Assembly (NCBI GenBank): GCA_025594325.1
Contig: JANHCV010000015.1
Location: 496,001 to 560,000 of the forward strand
DNA from: Blastocladiella emersonii ATCC 22665
Taxonomy: Eukaryota > Blastocladiomycota > Blastocladiomycetes > Blastocladiales > Blastocladiaceae
Length of the DNA stretch: 64,000 bases
Reading direction: 5' to 3'
Part shown: positions 46,806 to 57,387 of the stretch, in pieces
Numbering within the stretch: the stretch's first letter is position 1
Layout: every line of letters starts with the position of its first letter
Made by a program: the position numbers and the translations under genes
The notes under the pieces: model-generated
What the model was told of the DNA's origin: nothing
Seen by the model: the letters and a program-made list of their open reading frames with translations, nothing else
Database searches by the model: none

Positions 46806-47796
46806 TCATGCGGAGCTGGACTCGCGCGCCGTGTACATTCCTGTTTGAATACATTCTATAACTCAGAAGTCATGTCTTTGATCGATGAGCGCAAGCAAGG
46901 AGAGTGCTGAAAGAGCGAGTAGAAGTGCATCGTGTGTGCCGATCGACGTCATGTCAGCAGCGATTGGGAGCGGCACAAGAAGTCGTACAACTCTACGGCG
47001 TGCCCAAGACCTTGAGCGGCACGAAGCGCGGAACATCGCTGATGGTTCAGCTGATGTCGAAGTAGACGTAATCGGTAATCGAGAGAAGAAGTCACGGGTC
47101 TTCGTCTCTCGTCGACTCTCGTGAGCGCGACCGCAAACACGCGGTGAAACGCGTTGAGCAACGCGTCGAGACGCGTCGAGTTATTATGTGACCCGCGCGA
47201 GACAACCACGTATATCTCCCGTTGAGTTCCGGTCGCACTGCCGGACTGTCAATGGGCTTACAGTTCGTCACAACCCGTCATCGCTTGTCACCGCCCCCGT
47301 GCCGCCCATGCGCCGAACCGCAGTCGCCCTTGGCAGCACGCGCCACGCCACGCGTGTCTTTCGTCACTCGCCATCGCGGAACTCCTTGGGCGCAGCCGAA
47401 CCGCAGCGCATGGTGCCGCACGACCGGTGGCGCAGAGTTCATGGCGTGTCGCGACCCACGAGGGGCCGACGGCGCTAAGCCACCCAACGGCCGTCGCGAG
47501 GTCGCTGCGCCACTACGCCGCGCCCGACTGCGGAGCGCGAACAAGCGGTGCTGCGGCCGCGGCCAAACGGAACGCGTCGGGATTAGCTTCGCTTGCGCGG
47601 GAGTGTGCCAAGGCTCGCGGGCCGGCGGGAGCTAAAGATTGATGGTGATGCGAAGCTTGATGGCGCCGTGCAGCGGGGCGACGGAAAGTATAAAGGGCGG
47701 CCGAGCCCTCGCACTTCGGATCGGATCAGCAGCAACAACAGCAAGAGCGAGCCGGCCTCACTCTACATACTCCACCGAAACCTACTCCTCATCACC
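46806..47796. other. Intergenic region between Gly-rich genes 3 and 4
   Basis: I see no supported gene. GTGGCGCA motifs lie at 47427-47434 and 47506-47513 (complement). A TATA box is at 47689-47694. Confidence 0.5.
47689..47694 (+). promoter_or_regulatory. TATA box of Gly-rich gene 4
   Basis: TATAAA lies 108 bp before the ATG at 47797, in the context AAAGTATAAAGGGCGG. Confidence 0.7.
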
Positions 47797-48411
47797 ATGA
47801 CCTTCGGACTCATCAAGGCCATCCTCGGCGGCGGCGCGAACTGCAACACGGGCGGCTCGATCGGCGGCGGCGGTTACATTGGCGGCGGGCAGTACAACGG
47901 CGGGGGTTCCTTCAACGGCGGGGGTCACGCAGGCGGCAACTACAATGGCGGTGGTAACTTCAACGGGGGCGGCAACTTCAACGGCGGCCACTCGGGTGGC
48001 GGCGGGTCGTACAACGGCGGCGGCCACTCGTCGGGCAACTGGAACTCGGAGTGGAACAGCAACTGGAACTCGGACTGGAGCTCGAACTGGGGCTCCAACT
48101 GGGGCGGTAACGGAGGGTACGGCAGCGGCGGCCGCTGCCAGCGCGACGACGACGGGTCGTCGTACCACCTGCAGTCGACGGACAACGGCGGTGGCGACGC
48201 GTTCCAGTCGGCCGGCGACGCGTTCCAGGCCTCCTCGGCTCAGCAGCAGCACGCCGACTCGTTCTCGGCCGCTAGCGCTACCTCGCACAATAGCGTTGAC
48301 GAGCTCTCGGTCGCCTCGACCGTCGACCACTCGTCCGTCTCGCACGCCGCGGACGCGCACGCCCAGGCCGAGGCTGCTGCGTCGGTCCATGCGTCGTCGA
48401 CCATCGCCTAA
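47797..48411 (+). CDS. Gly/Asn/Trp-rich low-complexity protein, paralog 4
   Basis: This 204-residue protein is closest to paralog 1: MTFGLIKAILGGGANCNTGG start, Gly/Asn-rich units (GGNFNGGGNFNGGHSGGGG), then SGNWNSEWNSNWNSDWSSNW, GGRCQRDDDGSS, GDAFQSAGDAFQASSAQQQH and a tail nearly identical to paralog 1 (about residues 160-204). The conservation of the C-terminal third at protein level, against a freely varying repeat middle, suggests that the tail is the functional part. The gene is intronless, with a TATA box. Confidence 0.78.
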   Translation: MTFGLIKAILGGGANCNTGGSIGGGGYIGGGQYNGGGSFNGGGHAGGNYNGGGNFNGGGNFNGGHSGGGGSYNGGGHSSGNWNSEWNSNWNSDWSSNWGSNWGGNGGYGSGGRCQRDDDGSSYHLQSTDNGGGDAFQSAGDAFQASSAQQQHADSFSAASATSHNSVDELSVASTVDHSSVSHAADAHAQAEAAASVHASSTIA

Positions 48412-48766
48412 GCGTGCGGCCTCGTTTGAAACGGGCGTCCGCCCTGTCGTTCACACTGTCGAGTCGTATCTGGAATACATTTACTTGATATTAAAACCTT
48501 TGTGTGCGTCCGGTCGCTCAACATCAACCAACGGGCGCGGTCCAACCCGCGACCCGCGACCCGCGCTCGCGAAAGTGTCTCGCGCTGGTCACATGATTGA
48601 TCGACGCGTCGCGGCTGGTTCGGCCGTGACGTGCGTGAGGTTTTCAGCTTGGCCCCGCTTGAATGCTTTCTTCCTGTTAGTGTGAGACACCTCGCAAAAG
48701 TTGCATGGATTGGTCAGAAAAATCTAGGCAGTATAGTTCAATTAAATATTCGAAGCAATGCAGCTG

Positions 48767-50362
48767 CTAATCGTCAAGCTCCATGATCCGGTCGTCAATG
48801 ACCCCATAGTCAATCCCGTCATCTTGATCCACACTATACGCACTCGCTGCACCGTTTCGAGGAATCTTAGGTCGGTGGTACTCGGCCCCCAGCGCGGGAT
48901 ACAGCGGGAGCACAAAACAGGAGCGAAGACACGGCCTCACGGCCGCAAAGAGGTCCGGGTCTACGCCCAGAGCGTTTCTGGCAATTCTAAAGGGCGCAGA
49001 AGAAAGCCCGTATTCGAGATACTGGAGGAAGCAAGAGAGGAACTTAGGCGGGACGACCAGTCGCATATTCTTGTCAGGATCACGATCGACGTCGGCAGCA
49101 AAGGTTGGCAGGTGCTGCATGGCAAGGGCAAGAGCAGAGGCGTTGAGCGGCCGGCGCCACGCTGCCGCCGTCTCGGGGTGAGGGAAGATGGTCATGTAAA
49201 GCACCGGGGTCGGCAAGTGGTCAGAGCAGGTCGGCTGGGCGACCTGCAAGTTGTTCAGGAGAAGCACGGCTTTAGGGCAGTCCTCGTCGCCCTCCTGCAC
49301 GACCTCGACCACGTATTCCGCGCTCTGATACGCCCGAAAAAGCTTCGCGGCGGTGACGCGGAGAAACTTGGCTTCCTGCGCGGCGGATGGCTTCTGGTTG
49401 AGCACACTCACGGCCGCGACCACGGCCGCATCCTCGTCGCTCGCCGTAAACTGCAGCGTGCGGAGTGCAGCTTTAACATTGAGGATGGGTTGTGGCTCGA
49501 CCGAGACAACGAGATCCGAATAGTCGGCGAGGAAAGGGACAAGGGGGAGGAACAGGTGCTCGGAGCCCGTGTGAGAAAGGTTGCGGGTGGCCGTCACCAC
49601 GACGCGGCGCTCGGTGCGCTTCACGTCAATGTTTGCAGTCCGGGCAGGGCATGGAAGCGTGTAGCCCTGCGGCTTCATGTCAATGTCCAGCGCGACGACA
49701 CCAGTTGACTCGCCTTGCACGGTCAGCCTGCGTGTAACCGTAGCCCGGAGTTTGTCGCGTGGAAGCAAGAGGGTAAGCTGGATCGAGTCGGCGTGCTCGG
49801 TAGCCAGCTCAACAGGTAAGATCGGGCGCCGAGTCACGCAAGCTGTATCGCCGGGCGTGCTGGTGCTGTACCGATTCGCCGCAGAGTATTCGACCGCCTG
49901 TTTGAACGTGGAAGCAAGCGATCCAACAGGGACTCGAGTGGTTGCAACATCAGCGAGCGCGACTCGACTTGAATCTTCAATATCTGTCGGCGGCGGAGAA
50001 GGACCAAGCAGGACGCGGTCGAGCCTCGCGTACAGCTGCAAGTCGCTGGCGGCTTCAACGACATGACGCGGGACATAAGCAGCAATGCGCACGCTGGTTC
50101 TTGTCGCAAGCCAAGCGATGCTGAGACTCTGGAACTGATGTGCGTCTGAGCCTACCTGCAACTCCAGCGTCGTGCAAAGCGGCGTGACGTCGTCGCCAGC
50201 GGGAAGTTCCAAGGTGCCTTCAACGAGGTACAAGTATTTATCGCCACGTTGAGCGCCGCCCAAGTCAATTGCAAAGTCGTGGAGTTGGGCATGGGCAAGA
50301 GTCTCAGCAAGCGACGCGGCCGGGAGCGCGCTGGCACCAAGGGTCGCCCAAAACTCACGCAT
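48767..50362 (-). CDS. Partner protein of the DUF4470 cassette, copy 2
   Basis: This intact 531-residue frame starts at the ATG at 50362 (MREFWATLGASAL), matching MPELWSTF at the start of copy 1. Conserved blocks with copy 1 include LVEGTLELP, VPVGSLASTF, FLPLVPFLADYSDL and DYGVIDDR, and the same acidic end. No named domain. It lies 110 bp downstream of the DUF4470-like gene at 50473, preserving cassette order on the minus strand. Function is unknown. Confidence 0.7.
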   Translation of the reverse strand: MREFWATLGASALPAASLAETLAHAQLHDFAIDLGGAQRGDKYLYLVEGTLELPAGDDVTPLCTTLELQVGSDAHQFQSLSIAWLATRTSVRIAAYVPRHVVEAASDLQLYARLDRVLLGPSPPPTDIEDSSRVALADVATTRVPVGSLASTFKQAVEYSAANRYSTSTPGDTACVTRRPILPVELATEHADSIQLTLLLPRDKLRATVTRRLTVQGESTGVVALDIDMKPQGYTLPCPARTANIDVKRTERRVVVTATRNLSHTGSEHLFLPLVPFLADYSDLVVSVEPQPILNVKAALRTLQFTASDEDAAVVAAVSVLNQKPSAAQEAKFLRVTAAKLFRAYQSAEYVVEVVQEGDEDCPKAVLLLNNLQVAQPTCSDHLPTPVLYMTIFPHPETAAAWRRPLNASALALAMQHLPTFAADVDRDPDKNMRLVVPPKFLSCFLQYLEYGLSSAPFRIARNALGVDPDLFAAVRPCLRSCFVLPLYPALGAEYHRPKIPRNGAASAYSVDQDDGIDYGVIDDRIMELDD

Positions 50363-50472
50363 GTCCGGCCAAGGCGGCAAGTGAGCATCAGCACCGGTCC
50401 ACGAAAGTCGGCCTGCAGCAAGCGCGAAACCAAGAAGCTTGGCGAGAAGCGGGCCGGCTGGAGTTGACGATG

Positions 50473-52068
50473 CTACGAGAAACCGCCAGGACCGTAGTAT
50501 AAGTTAGAGGATCGTTTGCGTTGCGAAAGCTCGAAGCCGGGCGTACCAAGAGATCGCGTCGACGTGACGCTGTCAAGACCACGAAGCTCCTCGGCGCAAC
50601 GGACCAGTGCATCGATGAGAAACGGCGACTCTTTGAGCGAGACGGGTACGCTGGGGAAATCGAGCTTGAAGAAAGTGAAGGCTTCGCTGCTTCGGTCGGC
50701 ATGCCGCATAACGTGGCCCTTGGTCCAAGCGAAGCGCGAGACGTGAGGCGCCCACTGCGTCTCCTCTGCTCGTTTGAAGAGGTTGACCCCAAGAAGCGTC
50801 GGCAGCGCCTCAAGCGGAAGTCCAAGCGTGCGACGAATGAACTCGTCGCGATTCGGTGCAACCGCGGGAAGGTGATCGGTCGAGGTATAGATAAGCGAGC
50901 GCGTAACGGCCTGGTTGACGGCGAGAAGGGGCGCCGCGTGAACGAGCAAGTTGAGCAAGCCGTGCGTGTCGATGGCCGAGCCCGTGTGGATCGCGTGGAA
51001 GCGCTGCTCGCGCGCGACAAGCGACTCCATCACAGAGACGGGATGGCCGACGCAGAACGCGATACGGGCATGGAAAAGCACGCCGAGGTCCTTGCCCTCC
51101 TCCAATGCTCCAACGAGCGTGGTCTTGGTAGGGCGGGGCGTCTCGCATCCCGGGCCGAACACGGGTGTAAGCGCGCGAAGCATCGCGGTGCATGCGCCAT
51201 CCGCATCAAGCGTGCCGTTGACAATGAGGTGAAGGGCGTCAAGCGGCGAATGTCCGAATGGCGAGGCGAAGCGGAGCGTGCCGTCCGGATTCACGAGGTA
51301 CATGGTCGGGTTGGCATCGATATGAGAAATTGCCAAGAAATCCCACAGTTTCACCTCTGGGTCGAGACCGTGGACGCCACGCTCAAGAGTTGCAGCAATA
51401 CTGTCTCTGAGTTGAGTGAGCAGCTCGCACACCTCGACAAGTTCAGTCGCGTCCTTGAACCGGCGGCAGTAGTTGTCGACCGCAACAAGAGCATGTCTCC
51501 GAGTTTCAGCCGGATTGCGCACGCGGTCGTAGTAAGCGTTGCGGTCGCCGTACAGCTGCGCGAGCGTCGTACCGGCAGCAAGCCACGACGTCCAACAGTG
51601 CTGGACCGCACGAAGCGTCGCGTCGTCCGTGACGCGAATTCGAGCCGCTGACCGGTTCCAGTTGACGGCAAGACACGAGCGCATTTGACTCTCCCAGAAG
51701 GTACGGGCGTCCGGCTCGAGGCAGAGCGAAAAGTAGAGCTGGGCGATGAAGCGCGTCGGGACCCGATCAGCGGCAAACTCGCCGGTCGAGATCGCATGAA
51801 GCACCAGCAGGTCGCGCGCAACGACCTCGGGGTGCGTGTTGGCGAGCACAAAGTTGAGCTCCGCGGTGCCGTACTTGCGCGCCGCGTCGCCGACCGTGTG
51901 CGCGACGTCGCGCAAGGTCGCGCATTGAAGGGCAAGCACGTGAAGCTGTTGCTTGGGCGCGCGCGGGTTGTGGTGCGGGAGCAGGTCGCGCGGATAAGTC
52001 TGGCCGTAGGGAAAGTACGGGTCCGAGACGTCGTCGCCAAGCAGCGCGGGGCCGGACACCGTCAGCAT
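50473..52068 (-). CDS. DUF4470-like protein, cassette copy 2
   Basis: This is the only full-length open copy, 531 residues from the ATG at 52068 (MLTVSGPALLGDD). The DUF4470 pattern is clear: LHVLALQCATLRDVAHTVGD, then LNFVLANTHPEVVARDLLVLHAIS. This domain occurs in fungal MYND-finger proteins and in the dynein assembly factor DNAAF3, with no known activity. I see no MYND cysteines. An upstream ATG at 52142 begins the basic leader seen in copy 1 (MKKK...), but one T is missing there, so the leader is out of frame and translation must start at 52068. The partner gene follows. Confidence 0.75.
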   Translation of the reverse strand: MLTVSGPALLGDDVSDPYFPYGQTYPRDLLPHHNPRAPKQQLHVLALQCATLRDVAHTVGDAARKYGTAELNFVLANTHPEVVARDLLVLHAISTGEFAADRVPTRFIAQLYFSLCLEPDARTFWESQMRSCLAVNWNRSAARIRVTDDATLRAVQHCWTSWLAAGTTLAQLYGDRNAYYDRVRNPAETRRHALVAVDNYCRRFKDATELVEVCELLTQLRDSIAATLERGVHGLDPEVKLWDFLAISHIDANPTMYLVNPDGTLRFASPFGHSPLDALHLIVNGTLDADGACTAMLRALTPVFGPGCETPRPTKTTLVGALEEGKDLGVLFHARIAFCVGHPVSVMESLVAREQRFHAIHTGSAIDTHGLLNLLVHAAPLLAVNQAVTRSLIYTSTDHLPAVAPNRDEFIRRTLGLPLEALPTLLGVNLFKRAEETQWAPHVSRFAWTKGHVMRHADRSSEAFTFFKLDFPSVPVSLKESPFLIDALVRCAEELRGLDSVTSTRSLGTPGFELSQRKRSSNLYYGPGGFS

Positions 52069-52356
52069 GGGCGACGCGGGCGAGGGCGAAGAAGGGCCGC
52101 TGCCGCCCGAAGCATTGCGTTTAGTCTTGGCTTTTTCTTCATTGGTTTAGCATGTAGTGAGGCGGAGGTCGAGAGCCGGGATCGCCGGGCGACGGTCGCG
52201 CTTCAAATTGGTGCGCGGGACGAGCGTCCATCCTGTGACCGTTGTCGACCTCGCCTGATCCACCGCTGCGTTCCCTGCCCCGATTTGTTCAGATGAACAG
52301 AGCAAGCAAAGAGAGTACATTCACACACGACCAAAAGAGAAACCAACACGACACGC

Positions 52357-53562
52357 TTAGGACGAAGCCGCGGGCGCAGCACCATCAGCGGACGACGCGT
52401 CCGCGACGGCGGGGGCGCCGACGACGCCGTCGGGCTTCTTGTTGTGCTTCTTCTTCTCCTTCTTCTTGGGCGAGGCGGCGGCGGGCTTGGCGGTCGGGTA
52501 GGCGGCCTCGGTGAGGGCACGCATCTCGTCGTTGTCGAAGGCGGCGCGGATCGGGGCGAGGACGGCGTTGAGGGCCTCGGCGACGGCCTTCTTGAGGTCT
52601 CCCGGATGCACGGCCTTGGTGCGGAAGGCATCCTCGAGGTCGGCAAACGTCGAAAACTCCTGGTCGCCGCCAAACTTCTCGGGGCGCTTGATGAGGAACG
52701 AGTAGCCGCCGTCGGGGTGGCGCAGGTGGCCGAGCGGGAACAGGACGGCCTTGACAAAGGACAGGACGCCGTTGTCGTCGACGTTGCCCTCCTCGCAGAA
52801 GGCGCGCTTGATCTTGCGCTCCACGTCCTTGGGCGAGTCGAGGAGGTCGACCTTGGAGTCGGGGTCGGACGAGGACATCTTGGATCCGGCGAGGCCGGGG
52901 ACCATGGCGTTCATGAGGTGGGCGCGCTTCTTGTAGCCGAGCTTGGGGAGGTACTTTTCGGCGAGGATGAAGATCTTGCGCTGGTCGACGCCGCCGAACT
53001 GGGCGTCGACGTCGAGGTACTCCTCGTCGAGGGCCTGGAGCCCGGGGTAGATGAGGCCCGAGAGCAGCGGGTTGTCGGTCTGCTTGACGACCTCGGCGCC
53101 GGCCTTGATGGCGTCGTGGACCGTGAGCATGGCGGCGAGCTTGTAGGCGTCGAGGTTGTACTTTTCCGTGAGCTGGTACTCGGTGCCGACGACGAACCGC
53201 AGCTTGTCGATGGGGACGCCGACCGAGGAGAGGACGGCCTTGATGAGGTGCTCGTAGTACTTGGTGCGCGACTGCAGCTGCTCCCACGGGGCCTTCATGT
53301 TGTCGAGGAAGGCGTGCAGGTTGGCGAACAGCACCGTGACGTGGCACCCGGCCTGCAGGAAGTCGGCGATCTTGACGAGCGGCACAAAGTAGCCAATGTG
53401 CGGCTTGCCCGTCGGGGCGGTGCCCCAGTACAGCTTGAGGTCGCGCTCCTTGACGACCTCGCGGATCGTGTCGACGCCGAGCGTCTCCTGCAGCCCGCGC
53501 GTGATGAGCTCGACCTTGGCGTCGACGGACAGGGCGGCAGCAGCGGGGGTCGGAGAGGCCAT
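52357..53562 (-). CDS. Cytosolic tyrosyl-tRNA synthetase
   Basis: This 401-residue class I synthetase charges tRNA-Tyr. The start at 53562 gives [19 protein letters not shown]. The Rossmann core has [13 protein letters not shown] (HIGH-type motif), the tyrosine-binding [12 protein letters not shown] region, GGVDQRKIF and the KMSSS loop ([18 protein letters not shown]). The C-terminus is the anticodon-binding domain, then a Lys-rich tail ([11 protein letters not shown]) as in fungal cytosolic TyrRS. No intron. It is divergent from the DHHC gene. Confidence 0.95.
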   Translation of the reverse strand: MASPTPAAAALSVDAKVELITRGLQETLGVDTIREVVKERDLKLYWGTAPTGKPHIGYFVPLVKIADFLQAGCHVTVLFANLHAFLDNMKAPWEQLQSRTKYYEHLIKAVLSSVGVPIDKLRFVVGTEYQLTEKYNLDAYKLAAMLTVHDAIKAGAEVVKQTDNPLLSGLIYPGLQALDEEYLDVDAQFGGVDQRKIFILAEKYLPKLGYKKRAHLMNAMVPGLAGSKMSSSDPDSKVDLLDSPKDVERKIKRAFCEEGNVDDNGVLSFVKAVLFPLGHLRHPDGGYSFLIKRPEKFGGDQEFSTFADLEDAFRTKAVHPGDLKKAVAEALNAVLAPIRAAFDNDEMRALTEAAYPTAKPAAASPKKKEKKKHNKKPDGVVGAPAVADASSADGAAPAASS

Positions 53563-53903
53563 GGTGCCAAATGTGCTACGTGGTGGTTGCTTCGTTGGAG
53601 CCAACGTGGAGCCTGCAGGGGAGAGAGGAGAAGAGGCGGCCGGCCCGGCGAGGCCGAGCGGCCACGGAAAAGAGCGGCGACTCGCGTCAGGTGACCCGAC
53701 TCACCGCGGTAACGTGACGGTCTGCGGGTCCATGGCGCCGGGAGACGCGCGGTGCCGGGGGCCAGGGAGACGCCCTCGCTTCGGCAGTGCGCCCCCCTAC
53801 TCTCGCCGCACCGCCAATTCGCGCATTCCATCCACGGAACAAAGCTCATGTAACTCGTCAGTCGAGGGCCCAACGCACCACCTGCCCGACCGCCCGACCT
53901 CCC
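53563..53903. other. Bidirectional promoter region
   Basis: This 341-bp spacer separates the divergent TyrRS and DHHC-transferase genes. No TATA box stands out. Confidence 0.5.
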
Positions 53904-56833
53904 ATGCTGCCCGCCGACGGCCCCCTGCTCGCGGACGACGTTGACGACCGGCTTCATCCGGCCGCCGCCGCCATGGACGCCTTCCCCTCGACCGCTCCAT
54001 CGCCACCACCGCTCGGCATGGACGCCAGCACCTCCGAGTGGGCGTCGCTTGCCGCCAACGCGCCGCTCCCGCCGTCGCCCGGCACCGCGCCCGCCGCCAC
54101 CACCGATCACAGCCACGGCAACGCGCACGATTTGGGCGTCGACGCCTTCTCGCTGGCCTCCGCGACCGACTCGGCCCTCGCGCCGACCGACGCCGCCGAC
54201 CGCCGCGCCGCGCGCATCGAGGCCGCGCGCCTCAAGCCGCGCACGCTGTCGGGCGCGAGCACGCTGACGCTGGCGTCCGTGTCCTCGGCGTCGCTCCCGC
54301 CGGGCGTCCTGCGTCCCCGCCCCGCGCCCGCATCCGTCGCCATCTCCACCGCGACCGTGCTCGACGTCCCGGCACCACCACCACCGCCCGCGGCGCCCGC
54401 GGGCCCACCGCTACACCTGCACCTGCGCGACGCGTGCATCCACGGCAACCTGGTCGCCGTGCGGTCGCTGATCGAGACCGCGGGGCAGACGGCAAACACG
54501 CTCGACGACGACGGGATCCCGCCGCTGCACTGGGCCGCGATCAACGGGCACGTTTCCGTCGCGCGGTATTTGGTCGACGAGTGCCGCGCGCCCGTCGACG
54601 TGCCCGCGGGGACACTCCACTCGACAGCCGTCTCGTGGGCCGCGCGCCAGGGCCACGCGGGCGTCGTGAGCCTGCTGCACGCGCGCGGCGCGGTGCTCGA
54701 CGCGCCCGACCGCGACGGCGCCACCCCGCTGCACCTCGCCGCGCAGGGCGGGTGGGCGTACCTGTGCGCGCTGCTCGTTGCGGGGCTGGGCGTGGATCCG
54801 AATGTGAACGACGCGACCGAGCATAAACGCCCGCCGCTGTTCTTTGCGGTTGTCGCCGCGAACGGGTACGACGCCGCGGTCGCGCTGCTTGCGGCCGGTG
54901 CGGACGCAAACGCCGTCGTGTCCGGGTTCCCGCTCGTCCACTGGGCCCTCCACCGCCGCGCGTTACGGATGGCCGAGCTGCTCCTCGCGCACGGCGCGGA
55001 TCCTGCGGCGACTGACCCGCAGCAGCGCGACGCGGCCACCGTCGCGCGCGACGTGCTCCAGCTCGACCGCCGGTGGATCGCCGAGGCGCTCGGCGGCGCA
55101 CTCGTCCCGCTGGGTAAATCCCGCTCGTCGTGGCGCCGCACGTGCTCGCTCGTCGGCCGCGGCGAGTGCGCCGAGTCGACGACCAACCGCGCCCTCGCCG
55201 TCCTCCCTCTCCTGCAAGCCGCGGGGTTCGCTCTTCTCACCGCGTGGCCGTGGTGGGCGAACCTAGTCGGCGGCCTCAGCATCGCCGTCGCGCTGCACCT
55301 CGCGACCGTGCACGTCTTCCTGCGCCGCGGCTCGCACACGCACAAGACGGGCGTCGACGACAGCGACGACGAGGACGACGATGACGCGCTCGACACGCTC
55401 GACGAGTCGGGGCACATGATCCGGCACCGCCGCCGCCGGCTCAACGCGCGCGCGAATATCGCGCACAGCCCGTACCTCGCGGCGCTCATGGCGTGGGCGT
55501 TGGGGTTCGGGCTCGTCGTGTGGGGCGTCCGCCTCGCGCCCGTGGCCGAGTCGGGCGCCGGGAACGTCGTGTTTGTTGCCGCGTGGTGTGCGACCGCGGT
55601 GTGTCTCGCGCGCGCCGTGCTCGGGGATCCAGGGTTTCTGCCCGTGCGCGGGAGACGGCCCATCTGGCCGCCGCCGCTCGCGGCAAAGCGGCAGCGCGCA
55701 AGAGAGATTGAGTCGAATGGAGGTGGTGGGGATCACGCGCACATCTCGCTGCTGATGCCGGCCGAGGACGAGCTGGCGGTCGCGGAGCTGGGGGAAAATC
55801 AGGTTGCGGTGCCGCTCGACGGGCGCGGGCTCGTCGAACTCGCAGACCGCGGGATGCTCGACGAGGCGCACTTTTGTCTCACCTGCATGGTACGCCCGTT
55901 CCGAGCACGAACAGCCGCTACAACGACTAACACGCGCGCGCGAGTGTTTAGGCGCGGCGCCCGCTGCGGTCCAAGCACTGCAAGCAGTGCGACCGGTGCG
56001 TGGTGCGCTTCGACCACCACTGTCCCTGGACCTGGAACTGCATCGGCGCGGGGAACCACCGCGCGTTCATCGGCCTCCTCGTCGGCGTCATCTTCCTCGC
56101 GCTGTGGTTCATCCACGCGTGGGTCACGTCAGGCGACGCGCTCGCCGCCTCCCTCCCGGCCACGGAATCCAACCTCGTCCGCGCGCAGTGCTACGGCCTG
56201 TCCCTGTGCATGGCATGGACGCTCGCGCCGGTCGCCGGCTGGCTCGCGGTGCTCGGGTGCATCCAGGCGACGTGGGTGTCGCTCCTCCTCGCGCAGCAGC
56301 TGTACCACGCCGCGTCGAATGCGACCACCAACGAGTGGCTTAACTGGTTCAAGTACGACCACACGTCCGTGCCCCGCGCTGCTGCCGCGGCCCCGGTGGC
56401 GGCAGGCGCGCCGGCGTACCGCAGCGCGCGCAACCGCGAGTGGCGGCCCGTCCTCGACCGCGGCACGCTCCTCAACTGCGCCGAGTTCTGGACCGCCGGA
56501 GCCGACACGTACGCGGCGTACTTTGACCCCGAAGCGCACCCGCGCATGAGCCGGTCCGACCGCGCGCGCGCACGGGACGAGGTCACCACGGCGGCGGCGG
56601 CGTCCCCGCGGCTCGCGCCGACAACACCTCCGTCGACGTCGACGTCGTGGCCCGGCCGCCTCATCCACTGGCTCCGCTCCGGTGCGGGTGCGAGCAGCTC
56701 AGCGCTCGCGGCGGGCGCCGGCGGGGGGCACCGGTACCACGCGGTTGGCGGGAGCGATCCCGCGGTCGCGGCAAGTGCGAGGGATGAGGGCGGCGGGATC
56801 CCGATGCCCGTCACGGTGCAGCAGCAGCACTAG
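53904..56833 (+). CDS. Ankyrin-repeat DHHC palmitoyltransferase, Akr1/HIP14 type
   Basis: This enzyme attaches palmitate to cysteines of membrane-associated proteins, typically at the Golgi. Exons 53904-55889 and 55952-56833 flank a 62-bp intron and give 955 residues. After a disordered, Ala/Pro-rich 165-residue leader come five or six ankyrin repeats ([36 protein letters not shown]). TM segments, an acidic loop and further TM segments follow. The cysteine-rich catalytic domain is [20 protein letters not shown] followed by CIGAGNH, with the active DHHC. More TM segments and a long low-complexity tail close the protein. The domain order is diagnostic. Confidence 0.93.
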
Positions 56834-57387
56834 GCGCGGGGCGAGACGGGGAGTAGACGCTGGCATACCATTGACATACACATTCACACATTTGAAGGCT
56901 GCTCGGTCGGGTTGGGCGCGGGGAGGAAGAGGGCGGAAGCAAGTCGCGTCGCGTCGACGCGACGAACAAACACGTGGCAAGGTTGAGACATCTCTCTTCC
57001 CCCGATGTCTCGCGTTCTCCTATGCGGGGCTCGATGGACGTGATAAACGTGAATTCAGCCGGCGCCGACCATCGTTGTGCACGCCGCGGGACATCGCCGC
57101 CATCTCCGTGCGGTCGCCGCCGCCGCCGTCGACTCGGCATGCGAGCCGCCCGCCCCGGTGCGATCCGCGCCGACGCGTCGGGCCTACGCACGTCGCCACG
57201 ATGTTGCTTGTGGTGATGGGCGACAGCAGCAGGTGGAGTCAGGGACGCCGGCTGGCGCCCGAGATCAGATTGCGGCGGCGCCTCCTCGCTCTCCCCTCTC
57301 CTCGGCCGTCGCCGACTTACAAATGCAGCCTCGCCCCCGCGCCCAGCCCACTGCCCGCACTGCGTGCATGAAGCTCTTTGACCCGCC
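56834..57387. other. Intergenic region
   Basis: I see no supported gene between the DHHC and MFS genes. Frames here are Arg/Pro/Ala-rich shadows. Confidence 0.5.

Noticed and set aside
52142-52142. ATG at 52142 as the start of the DUF4470-like gene at 50473
   Set aside because: A single missing base after the Lys codons puts this ATG out of frame; the frame is open only from 52068.
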